The notes beneath the pieces were generated by a model. The model saw only the letters and a list, made by a program, of their open reading frames with translations, had not been told where the DNA came from and did no database searches. Shown here piece by piece: positions 1 to 5,547 of a DNA stretch of 8,075 nucleotides. A program made the position numbers and the translations under genes. Positions within the stretch are counted from its first letter, which is position 1; every line of letters begins with the position of its first letter. This DNA comes from Actinomycetota bacterium. GTDB lineage: Bacteria; Actinomycetota; Thermoleophilia; Solirubrobacterales; 70-9. The stretch spans positions 1 to 8,075 of the forward strand of contig JAFDWD010000257.1 of NCBI GenBank assembly GCA_018268695.1, written 5' to 3'.

Positions 1-135
1 CGACCGGTCGATGCCGAAGTCCTCGCAGGCGGCGAGGAACTCCTGCTTGTCGGCGGCGCGCAGGTCGGCGTCGCGACGGCGCCAGGCGGGATCGACTTTG
101 AAGAAACTGAATTTGGCGAAAGTGCGATCTTTCAT
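1..135 (-). CDS. Chlorite dismutase / HemQ-family haem protein, N-terminal fragment
   Basis: Only the first 45 codons are present; the gene runs off the left edge. The N-terminus reads KDRTFAKFSFFKVDPAWRRR and then DKQEFLAACEDFG. The FxKFxFFKxDPxWR block followed by an acidic helix is what I recognise from the start of chlorite-dismutase-family proteins (PF06778). In Actinomycetota this family includes HemQ, the coproheme decarboxylase of the coproporphyrin-dependent haem pathway, as well as related haem peroxidases of unclear role. The proximal His and catalytic residues lie outside the window, so the exact subtype cannot be told. The ATG at 135-133 is preceded by GGTGAG (142-147 on the plus strand) at normal spacing, which supports this start. 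The gene is divergent from the regulator at 226, and the 90 bp between them hold a candidate operator. Confidence 0.68.
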   Translation of the reverse strand, partial: MKDRTFAKFSFFKVDPAWRRRDADLRAADKQEFLAACEDFGIDRS

Positions 136-189
136 CGAAAGCTCACCGTGGCTCAGGGGCAGTCGTAGGCGTGACAGTCGCGGGCACGA

Positions 190-214
190 GTTTTCACAGA
201 GAACATGTGCAAAA
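190..214. promoter_or_regulatory. Candidate operator: GTTTTCACA-N7-TGTGCAAAA pseudo-palindrome
   Basis: An imperfect inverted repeat with CACA and TGTG half-sites separated by 7 nt and flanked by GTTT and AAAA. It lies in the divergent intergenic region, ending 11 nt before the regulator start chosen here (226) and about 55 nt upstream of the HemQ-like start. The same pattern, GTTTnCACA-N7-TGTGnAAA, recurs at 5194-5218. An AT-rich dyad just before the gene for a DNA-binding protein is the usual layout of an autoregulatory operator. The match and the position are seen directly; which protein binds is inferred. Confidence 0.5.
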
Positions 215-216
215 AT

Positions 217-223
217 AGGAGGG
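217..223 (+). promoter_or_regulatory. Shine-Dalgarno AGGAGGG deciding the regulator start
   Basis: A full AGGAGGG lies directly upstream of the ATG at 226. The spacing is short (2-3 nt), but an alternative in-frame ATG at 205 has no good ribosome binding site and falls inside the 190-214 dyad. An in-frame GTG at 253 is too far from this site. The 226 start is therefore preferred. Confidence 0.5.
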
Positions 224-225
224 TA

Positions 226-897
226 ATGGATCTACCGCATAACGGTGACGAGGTGCTGACCCAGCGCAGCCGCGCGCGGATGTTTTCCTGGCTCGCCGAG
301 CGCAGGGAACCCGCGAGCACCGAGGAACTCGCCGCCGCGATCAAGATGCACCCGAACGGAGTGAGGCGACATCTGGAGCGGATGGAGGAAGCGGGGCTCG
401 TCGAGCGTAGCCGCAGCAAGGGGCGGCGCGGCCGGCCCGTGGATCTCTGGGCAATCGCCGCCGAGGCGAATCCGGGCGGGGAGCGCCCCAGCGGCTATTC
501 CGACCTCGCCCGTTGGCTTGCCCGCGCCATACCCCCGGGCCGGAACCGATTGCGGGAAGTCGAGAAGGCCGGAAGAGAAATCGGCCGCGAGCTCGCCCCG
601 AGCGGACGAGAGGGGGATCCCACCGAGGGCTTTCGTCAAGCCCTCTCCTCGCTCGGGTTCCGGCCTGCTCTCGAACCTAAGGCCGACGGTGGCTTCATCT
701 GCAGGCTCGAAAACTGCCCCTACGTAGAGTCGGTTCGTGAGAACCAACCGATCGTCTGCGCGTTGCACAAGGGCATCACCAGCGGCCTCTTGGCGGAGCT
801 TCTTCCAGAGGCCCGGCTGGCGGGTTTCGAACCGCGCGATCCAGAGGTCGCCGGCTGCATCGCCAGCGTCTCGGGGTCGACCCACGGTGACGACTGA
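226..897 (+). CDS. COG2345-type (SufR-like) winged-helix regulator with Cys-rich C-terminal domain
   Basis: A 223-aa predicted DNA-binding regulator. Residues about 10-76 form a winged helix-turn-helix: STEELAAAIKMHPNGVRRHL, then EEAGLVERSRSKGRRGRP as the wing. The C-terminal part carries C159 and C164 in CRLENCPY, C178 in VCALHKG and C211 in AGC. NCP(F/Y)...VC..(L/M)H/N..L and a late Cys are hallmarks of COG2345 regulators such as SufR, where these Cys hold an Fe-S cluster that senses iron, redox state or NO. I infer a similar cluster here. The stop overlaps the GTG start of the next gene by 11 nt, so the regulator is translated with the membrane protein and probably the hemerythrin. A dyad at 190-214 suggests autoregulation. 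There is no suf operon in view, so control of a nitrate/NO or haem module is more likely than of Fe-S assembly. The family call is firm; the signal sensed is inferred. Confidence 0.85.
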   Translation: MDLPHNGDEVLTQRSRARMFSWLAERREPASTEELAAAIKMHPNGVRRHLERMEEAGLVERSRSKGRRGRPVDLWAIAAEANPGGERPSGYSDLARWLARAIPPGRNRLREVEKAGREIGRELAPSGREGDPTEGFRQALSSLGFRPALEPKADGGFICRLENCPYVESVRENQPIVCALHKGITSGLLAELLPEARLAGFEPRDPEVAGCIASVSGSTHGDD

Positions 898-2188
898 TCC
901 ATCCGCCCTGGCCGCCGGCCCAGCGCCGGGAGGTCGTCGCTGCCGACATCGCCCGACCCCGCGCCGCGCTGGAGACCTGCGTCCGACCGATGTGGTCGGC
1001 TCCTTCTTCGTCTGCGGCCTCGCCTTTCTGCTCGCGGCCGCCGTCGCCGGTCTGCTCGAGGCAGTCACGCCCTGGCCGTGGGGAGGCTGGCTTTCGCTGC
1101 ATCTGGCCTTCGTCGGGGGGATCTCCCAACTCGTCCTCGGAGCAAGTCAGTTCTTCGTCGGCGCGTTCCTTGCCACCGACCCGCCGCCCCGCCGTCTCGT
1201 CCGCGCCGAGTTGCTGCTCTGGAACCTTGGCGCGATCGGTCTGGCTGTCGCGGTCCCCGCGGCGGCCGGTGGAGGAATCTGGATCGCAGTCGCCTTCCTG
1301 GTCGTCGCCCTCGGGTTGTGGGCCACCTCGATCGCGTTCATGTGGCGCCGGTCGCTGCGCAGATCGATCTGGGCAGTCGCCTGGTACACCAGCGGCGCGC
1401 TCTTCCTCGGCTTCGGCATGATCGCCGGTTCGCTGCTCGCCCATGGGGTGCTTTGGAGCCACGGCGATCTACTCGGCGCCCACATGTCGCTCAACCTGGC
1501 CGGCTGGTTCGGCGGTGCGATCGTCGGCACCTTGCACACCTTCTTCCCGTCGCTGACCCAGACCCGACTGCGCTACCCGCGCCTGCAGGGCCTCACGTTC
1601 GCCGCCTGGACCGCAGGCGTGCTGGCGCTGGCGATCGGCTACGCCTGGGGGCTGGACCCACTCGCCATCGCCGGCTGGCTCATGCTCTGCCTCGGGGCGG
1701 TCGGATTACTGGCCAATGTCGCCGCCTGCCTACGCGATGCGAGCGGGCCGTTGTCGCTCGCCGCCCGCGTCGTCGGTGTCGCCCAGCCGTTCCTGCTCGC
1801 CGCGGTGCTCGTCGCCACCGTCGCGGCAATCGAAAGTGGGCCGGCACAGGCACTGGCCGGGAAGTCGCGCGCCGCCGTCGGCACGCTGCTGGTGGCCGGT
1901 TGGATCGGCCTTACCGTGATCGGGTCACTGCTGCACCTGCTGGCAGTGGTCATCCGCGTCCGCGGCGGCTTCGCCACGCGCATGCCGGTTGCGAGACCCC
2001 GCCTCGACAGCGCGGTCGCGGCACTGGCGATGGTGGGGATCACCGCACTGGCACTGGCCCAGGGGGCCGGCCTCGCCGGTCTGCACGATCCCGCCAGATT
2101 GCTGTTGCTCGCCGCGTACGGCGTCCTCGGGGCGCGGGTCGCTCAACTCGCCGGCCGCGTCATTCTCCGCGCCCGTCCCAACATCTGA
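887..2188 (+). CDS. 12-TM membrane protein with conserved-looking membrane His (haem-copper oxidase I / NnrS-like)
   Basis: A 433-aa polytopic protein. After a charged N-terminus (1-34), roughly twelve hydrophobic segments follow, near residues 35-60, 70-95, 106-125, 131-153, 161-187, 199-221, 236-254, 258-281, 292-313, 328-356, 374-396 and 402-422. His residues sit in or next to membrane segments: H72 in LHLAFVGG, H186 and H192, H199 and H217 in HMSLNLAGWFGG...GTLHTFFP, and H350 in GSLLHLLAVV. Twelve TM segments with several His recall the haem-copper oxidase subunit I / NnrS superfamily. The classic NnrS motif (MTR..LGHTGR) and the full CuB/haem ligand set of true oxidases are not visible, so it is probably not an oxidase. 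The GTG start at 887 overlaps the regulator's stop and fits the start of the hydrophobic protein; the open frame extends further upstream only as overlap. The hemerythrin gene follows 10 nt after the stop. A role in haem, copper or NO handling is inferred. Confidence 0.7.
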   Translation: MTTDPSALAAGPAPGGRRCRHRPTPRRAGDLRPTDVVGSFFVCGLAFLLAAAVAGLLEAVTPWPWGGWLSLHLAFVGGISQLVLGASQFFVGAFLATDPPPRRLVRAELLLWNLGAIGLAVAVPAAAGGGIWIAVAFLVVALGLWATSIAFMWRRSLRRSIWAVAWYTSGALFLGFGMIAGSLLAHGVLWSHGDLLGAHMSLNLAGWFGGAIVGTLHTFFPSLTQTRLRYPRLQGLTFAAWTAGVLALAIGYAWGLDPLAIAGWLMLCLGAVGLLANVAACLRDASGPLSLAARVVGVAQPFLLAAVLVATVAAIESGPAQALAGKSRAAVGTLLVAGWIGLTVIGSLLHLLAVVIRVRGGFATRMPVARPRLDSAVAALAMVGITALALAQGAGLAGLHDPARLLLLAAYGVLGARVAQLAGRVILRARPNI

Positions 2189-2198
2189 TGAGGAAACC

Positions 2199-2630
2199 GT
2201 GAAGCGAGCCGAGGCCCTACAACCGCTCTCTCGCGAGCACCTTGCCGCTCTTCTCGCGGCCAGGAAGCTTCGTGCAGCGGACGACGTCACGGTCGCGACC
2301 CACCAGTTCCTGGCCTTCTGGGACGACGACGGTAGGCGTCATTTCCGCATCGAGGAGGAGGTGCTGCTGCCAGGTTGGGCGGCCTACGGCAAGGTCGACC
2401 GCGACGGCGTGGCGCGAATGCTCGAGGAGCACCTGATAATCCGCCGCGAGGTGGTGCGACTCCGGGCGCGCGAACTCTCGGTCGGACAGATCCACCGCCT
2501 GGGTGATCTCCTGCATGACCACGTCCGGTTCGAGGAGCGGGTGCTGTTCGTGGCGGCCGAAGAGGCACTCGACGCCGTTTCGCTGGCGCGCCTGGCCACC
2601 GCGATCGATGAGGCAGAGGCCGAGCGCTGA
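2199..2630 (+). CDS. Hemerythrin HHE-domain di-iron protein
   Basis: A 143-aa protein that is essentially one four-helix hemerythrin-like domain. Probable iron ligands are visible in family order: H14 in SREHLAAL, H48 and E52 in HFRIEEEVLLP, H78 in EEHLIIRREV, and H108 and E112 in HDHVRFEERVLF. Such proteins bind O2 or NO at a di-iron site, and some (the Ric/YtfE/DnrN group) protect or repair iron centres under nitrosative stress. This one lacks the N-terminal ScdA-like domain, so it is not a full Ric protein. The GTG start at 2199 has GAGGA four nt upstream and sits 10 nt after the stop of the membrane protein, so it is the last gene of the regulator-led operon. Position after an Fe-S-type regulator suggests sensing or scavenging of NO or O2; that part is inference. 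Confidence 0.85.
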   Translation: MKRAEALQPLSREHLAALLAARKLRAADDVTVATHQFLAFWDDDGRRHFRIEEEVLLPGWAAYGKVDRDGVARMLEEHLIIRREVVRLRARELSVGQIHRLGDLLHDHVRFEERVLFVAAEEALDAVSLARLATAIDEAEAER

Positions 2631-2634
2631 TCGC

Positions 2635-2677
2635 GACCATGGCTGGCGTCGTGCTATTTTCTACACCGCTCATGGTC
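2635..2677. repeat. Inverted repeat GACCATG...CATGGTC in the ferredoxin leader
   Basis: Perfect 7-bp arms (2635-2641 and 2671-2677) flank a 29-nt spacer containing the local AT-rich patch GCTATTTTCTAC, which is the best place for a -10 element of the ferredoxin gene. It may be a hairpin ending the hemerythrin transcript or a spaced operator. No T-tract follows. The repeat is seen directly; its function is unknown. Confidence 0.3.
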
Positions 2678-2706
2678 AAAAGAAGCCGAGACTTGGAGGA
2701 GGCTGA

Positions 2707-2973
2707 ATGGCCTACGTGATCACCGAGCCGTGCATCGGCACCAAGGACAACTCGTGCGTCGAGGTCTGCCCGGTCGACTGCATCCACCCGACCCCCGACG
2801 AGGAGGGATACGAGGCCGCCGAGATGCTCTTCATCGATCCGGATGAGTGCATCGATTGCGATGCCTGCGTGGAGGCCTGCCCGGTGGACGCGATCTTCGC
2901 GGAGGATTCGGTGCCCGGGGAATGGGCGCACTACATCGAGCGCAACGCCGCCTACTATCGCCAGGGGAGGTAG
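2707..2973 (+). CDS. 7Fe ferredoxin ([3Fe-4S][4Fe-4S], FdxC/FdxA-like)
   Basis: An 88-aa soluble electron carrier. The N-terminal site is C9-x7-C17-x3-C21-P ([18 protein letters not shown]), and the second is the classic C48-x2-C51-x2-C54-x3-C58-P in [14 protein letters not shown]. In actinobacterial and Thermus-type 7Fe ferredoxins, the first motif's missing fourth ligand gives a [3Fe-4S] cluster with C9, C17 and C58, and C21, C48, C51 and C54 hold the [4Fe-4S] cluster. The C-terminal [13 protein letters not shown] matches the helix found in that group. A strong GGAGGAGG (2695-2702) precedes the ATG. The next gene starts on the base after the stop. It is a low-potential carrier; the partner is unknown, but nearby redox enzymes include MoaA (radical SAM, needs an electron donor) and nitrogen-oxide respiration. 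Confidence 0.93.
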   Translation: MAYVITEPCIGTKDNSCVEVCPVDCIHPTPDEEGYEAAEMLFIDPDECIDCDACVEACPVDAIFAEDSVPGEWAHYIERNAAYYRQGR

Positions 2974-3441
2974 ATGGTCCCTCTCGCCGCTTCCGTCCCT
3001 CTGATCGCCGTGACCGCGATCGCCGCGGCGGTCTGGATCGGCGGGCTCGTGGCGATCTTCGTCGTTGCCCGGGTCGCCTCCGCGACGCTCGATCAAACAC
3101 AGCGGATCTCGTTCTTCCGCGCCCTCGGCCGCAGCTACGGGATCGTCGGGGGCGTGGCGCTCCTTGTCGCGCTCGCAGGCAGCGCGATCCTGCTCGATGG
3201 CCATCCTTGGGACGACCTTCTGATCGCCACCGCGATCGTCGCGGGGGCGTTGGTGGTGGCGACCGCGGCCGGAGTCGTCCAGGCACGGGCGATGACGCGG
3301 CTTCGCCGACGTGCCCTTTCCGGGCCGACCCCGCTGGGAGAGCAGGTTCGTCGTGGTGCGATCATCGCGGCGACCTTACGGGGCACGATCGGCCTGCTCA
3401 CCCTGACCCTTGTCGTACTCGGCTCGGCCCTGGTCGCCTAG
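2974..3441 (+). CDS. Small four-TM membrane protein, function unknown
   Basis: A 155-aa hydrophobic protein with four predicted TM segments, near residues 7-33, 54-74, 82-104 and 128-154. The first holds AAAVWIGGLVAIF; a W-x-GG in the first helix is common in CopD-like and related small membrane families, but I cannot assign one. A basic loop (MTRLRRRAL, 108-115) separates TM3 and TM4. It contains no Cys, and the single His is in the 75-80 loop, so it is unlikely to carry haem or Fe-S itself. The ATG directly follows the ferredoxin TAG with GGGGAGG as ribosome binding site, so the two are co-translated. It might be a membrane partner for the ferredoxin; that is inference from position only. 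Confidence 0.7.
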   Translation: MVPLAASVPLIAVTAIAAAVWIGGLVAIFVVARVASATLDQTQRISFFRALGRSYGIVGGVALLVALAGSAILLDGHPWDDLLIATAIVAGALVVATAAGVVQARAMTRLRRRALSGPTPLGEQVRRGAIIAATLRGTIGLLTLTLVVLGSALVA

Positions 3442-3530
3442 TGGACCGAGACGACGCGCCACCCCGAGTCCTCTCGTTTGGCGCCGACATACACCGTCGG
3501 ACGACGGCCGCAGCCGGGTACCGTCCGCCC

Positions 3531-4517
3531 ATGCCCCTCGAAGACGCGCACGGCAGGCTGATCGGCGATCTGCGGGTCTCGGTGACCGACCGCTGCAATT
3601 TCCGCTGCCGCTACTGCATGCCGGCGGAGGGGATGGACTGGATGCCGCGCGAGGAGATCCTCAGCTTCGAGGAGATCGAGCGAGTGGTCCGCCTCTTGGT
3701 CGACCTCGGGATCAGCGACGTTCGGCTGACCGGCGGCGAGCCGCTGGTGCGGCGTGAATTCCCCAAGCTGGTCGGCCGCCTCGCCGCGATCGAGGGGATC
3801 GAGGACCTCTCGCTGACCACCAACGGCTACCTGCTCCGTGCGCAGGCGGCGGACCTGGTCGCCGCCGGGATCGACCGGGTCAACGTCTCGATCGACAGCC
3901 TCGCCCGCGCCCGCTTCTTCGAGATCACCCGCCGCGACGCGCTCGACCGCGTCATGGCCGGGCTCGACGCGATCGCCGCCTTCCCCGAGGTGCGGCCGGT
4001 GAAGGTGAACGCGGTGCCGATACCAGGGCTCGGGCGCGAGGACGTGCTGCGCTTCTGCGAGCTCGCCCGCGAGCGCGGCTTCCAGGTCCGCTTCATCGAG
4101 TTCATGCCGCTCGACGGCGACCGCTCCTGGCGCGCTGAGGACGTCCTCACCGGGGCGGCGGTGCGGGCGCTGATCGAGGAGATCCACCCGCTCGAGGAGC
4201 TGCCGCGCGAGCCGCACGCGACCGCCCGCGTCTACGCATTCGCCGACGGGGTCGGCGAGATCGGCTTCGTCAACCCGGTCTCCGAACCGTTCTGCGCCGA
4301 TTGCAACCGGCTGCGCCTGACCGCCGACGGCAAGCTGCGAACCTGCCTCTTCTCCCTGCACGAGACCGACCTCCGCGAGCCGCTGCGAGCGGGCGCCGAG
4401 GATGCCGAGCTGGCGGAGATCGTCCGCGCCGCGGTCTGGCGCAAGGAGCTGAAGCACCGGATCGACGAGCCCGGCTTCCGCCCCCCGGCGCGGACGATGA
4501 GCGCGATCGGCGGCTGA
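3531..4517 (+). CDS. moaA: GTP 3',8-cyclase MoaA (molybdenum cofactor step 1)
   Basis: A 328-aa radical SAM enzyme that, with MoaC, converts GTP to cyclic pyranopterin monophosphate, the first stage of Mo cofactor synthesis. It is full length for the family (about 330 aa). The SAM cluster motif is C22-x3-C26-x2-C29 in DRCNFRCRYCMP, followed by LTGGEPLVR (66-74) and SLTTNG. The second [4Fe-4S] site that binds GTP is C255-x2-C258 and C272 in FCADCNRLRLTADGKLRTC. The C-terminal GG (RTMSAIGG), needed for activity in MoaA, is intact. The start at 3531 (MPLEDAHGRLIGDLRVSVTDRCN) fits the family. No clear ribosome binding site precedes it, so it may be leaderless or weakly initiated. It lies 89 bp after the membrane protein gene and 1 nt before the next gene. 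Its presence fits the need of NarG for Mo-bisMGD. Confidence 0.96.
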   Translation: MPLEDAHGRLIGDLRVSVTDRCNFRCRYCMPAEGMDWMPREEILSFEEIERVVRLLVDLGISDVRLTGGEPLVRREFPKLVGRLAAIEGIEDLSLTTNGYLLRAQAADLVAAGIDRVNVSIDSLARARFFEITRRDALDRVMAGLDAIAAFPEVRPVKVNAVPIPGLGREDVLRFCELARERGFQVRFIEFMPLDGDRSWRAEDVLTGAAVRALIEEIHPLEELPREPHATARVYAFADGVGEIGFVNPVSEPFCADCNRLRLTADGKLRTCLFSLHETDLREPLRAGAEDAELAEIVRAAVWRKELKHRIDEPGFRPPARTMSAIGG

Positions 4518-4518
4518 G

Positions 4519-4740
4519 ATGGCGGAGATGACGCGGGAAGAGTGGGTGCGGGCGTTCTGTGCGGAGCTCGGTGTCGACGCGCCGACGAAGGAGGAGGAAG
4601 CGGCGCTGCTCGGACTGGCGTCGATCGCCGCCCACGATTCCGAGCGCCCGGCCGCCCCGCTCGCCTGCTGGGCCGCAGGCCGGACGGGACGGTCCACGGA
4701 CGAGATCCGCGAGATCGCCCGCGAGATCAATCCCGCCTAG
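4519..4740 (+). CDS. DUF6457-like small protein linked to molybdenum cofactor genes
   Basis: A 73-aa soluble protein starting one nt after the moaA stop, so almost certainly co-translated. It begins MAEMTREEWVRAFCAELG and has a central IAAHDSERPAAPLACWAAG. The pattern EW...LG and then A.H..ERPAAPL....AG is what I recall from DUF6457, a short domain of actinobacteria found beside or fused to MobA and other Mo cofactor proteins. The molecular function of that domain is not known to me. The protein is small, acidic in its N-terminal half and has two Cys (C14, C50) without a metal-site pattern. An internal ATG at 4528 is possible, but the first ATG keeps the tight junction. The family call comes from remembered motif likeness. 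Confidence 0.7.
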   Translation: MAEMTREEWVRAFCAELGVDAPTKEEEAALLGLASIAAHDSERPAAPLACWAAGRTGRSTDEIREIAREINPA

Positions 4741-4756
4741 TCTGGGTCCACGTTTA

Positions 4757-4783
4757 GCCCGGTCACGCAGAGTGGTACCGGGC
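4757..4783 (+). terminator. GC-rich hairpin after the moaA operon
   Basis: GCCCGGT (4757-4763) pairs perfectly with ACCGGGC (4777-4783). Inside, CAC/GTG can add three pairs with a 2-nt bulge, leaving a GCAGA loop. It starts 17 nt after the stop of the DUF6457-like gene and lacks a T-tract, as is common for terminators in GC-rich actinobacteria. It could also stop transcripts of the minus-strand gene at 4860-5150. Confidence 0.5.
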
Positions 4784-4859
4784 CTGGATACGAATCGTCA
4801 GGCGGTCCATAGCCTCGAACCGACGCTGCGGCGGTGGCCATCGGCTTCCACGGGGTAGC

Positions 4860-5150
4860 TCAGCGACGGCCGAGCGCATCTATGACCCACCCCGTACGAG
4901 CTTCCCAGCTCGCGACCTCCTCGGCCATCGGCTTCCTGTAGGTGCGGCACTCCAGGGTCCAGTGTTCGCCGCTGCCCTTGACGAGGTAGAGGCCACTGAA
5001 GCGGTCCAGCGACCCGAAGGCATAGGGGAAGTCTGGGTCGAGCACGGCGTTGGGGTGGAAGGTCAGGGAGAGCTCCTGGCGCAACCATTCCACCTGCTTG
5101 CACGACATCGGTGCCTGGAAAGGAATCGAGAACGGAATCACGTAGGTCAT
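4860..5150 (-). CDS. Unrecognised 96-aa protein
   Basis: I do not recognise a family. The protein begins MTYVIPFSIPFQAPMSCKQV and is rich in aromatic residues (four Trp and several Phe and Tyr), with HPNAVLDPDFPYAFGS and LYLVKGSGEHWTLECRTY in the middle and a short C-terminal helix ending DALGRR. There is no TM segment or signal peptide. It looks like a small compact alpha/beta protein rather than a chance frame, because its third codon positions are still G/C-biased, though base composition appears less GC-rich than the neighbours. The ATG at 5150 has only a weak GAGG about 12 nt upstream. The perfect inverted repeat at 5191-5221 lies about 40 bp upstream, where an operator would be expected. 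It stands alone between two plus-strand units, which suggests a later arrival. Confidence 0.6.
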   Translation of the reverse strand: MTYVIPFSIPFQAPMSCKQVEWLRQELSLTFHPNAVLDPDFPYAFGSLDRFSGLYLVKGSGEHWTLECRTYRKPMAEEVASWEARTGWVIDALGRR

Positions 5151-5190
5151 CGTCGATCAGAACCTCGAATGTCCGAATGGACCAGCCTGC

Positions 5191-5221
5191 ATAGTTTACA
5201 CATTTAAAGTGTGTAAACTAT
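5191..5221. promoter_or_regulatory. Perfect 12-7-12 inverted repeat, candidate operator
   Basis: ATAGTTTACACA (5191-5202) and TGTGTAAACTAT (5210-5221) are perfect reverse complements around the 7-nt spacer TTTAAAG. The 31 bp are very AT-rich in a GC-rich region. Its core GTTTACACA-N7-TGTGTAAAC matches the dyad at 190-214. It sits 40 bp upstream of the minus-strand gene at 5150, and its TTTACA arms could serve as -35 elements on either strand. The most likely role is a repressor or activator site for the 96-aa gene; a recombination site is an alternative because of the arm-spacer-arm form. Confidence 0.6.
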
Positions 5222-5547
5222 CCACTGACGTGAACGCCTCAATCTCGAAGCCGACCGAAGGGTCTCTTGCCTGCTCGCCGGAGAGTGGCGAAGCCGATGC
5301 CTGACGGCCTGGGTCCGGCACCCACTCGGAAGTCGACTGCGGCCCTGCCTCTCTGTTGCCAGGCCTGGGTTGCCGAATCGCTACACGCCTTACGCCACCT
5401 GACGCCGCAGGGCCAGGGCACCCGGGCTCTCAGGCAGGCCGAGGCCGACCCTGAGCCGAGCAACGGGGAGTCGGATCGTGCCGCCCACGACGCGGACCGG
5501 ACTCCAGACCTCCGCGGTGAACCGGATCCACGAACCGAAGGGGCCAT
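5222..5547. other. 326-bp gap with no recognisable gene
   Basis: This stretch lies between the inverted repeat and the Rieske gene. Open frames on both strands cross it, including a TTG-start plus-strand frame at 5267-5551 whose TGA overlaps the Rieske ATG, but the translations are low-complexity (rich in P, R, A and G), match no family I know and show weaker third-position G/C bias than real genes here. A 10-bp palindrome, CCAGGCCTGG, is at 5359-5368. It may be decayed coding sequence or a long leader for the Rieske gene. Nothing can be assigned. Confidence 0.4.

Noticed and set aside
205..225. Upstream in-frame ATG at 205 as the regulator start
   Set aside because: It lies inside the 190-214 dyad and has no good ribosome binding site, while AGGAGGG precedes the ATG at 226.
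3438..4730. Long minus-strand open frame opposite moaA (430 codons)
   Set aside because: It is a shadow caused by high third-position GC in moaA; it has no recognisable domain, and moaA on the plus strand is certain.
4800..4830. GGTTCGAGGC-like tRNA T-loop on the minus strand
   Set aside because: The flanking bases do not form a T-stem, and no acceptor or anticodon arm is found.
4836..4936. Direct repeat of GGCCATCGGCTTCC (4836-4849 and 4923-4936), 87 bp apart and in the same frame
   Set aside because: Only 14 nt are shared and flanks diverge; too short to support a duplication of the 96-aa gene's end.
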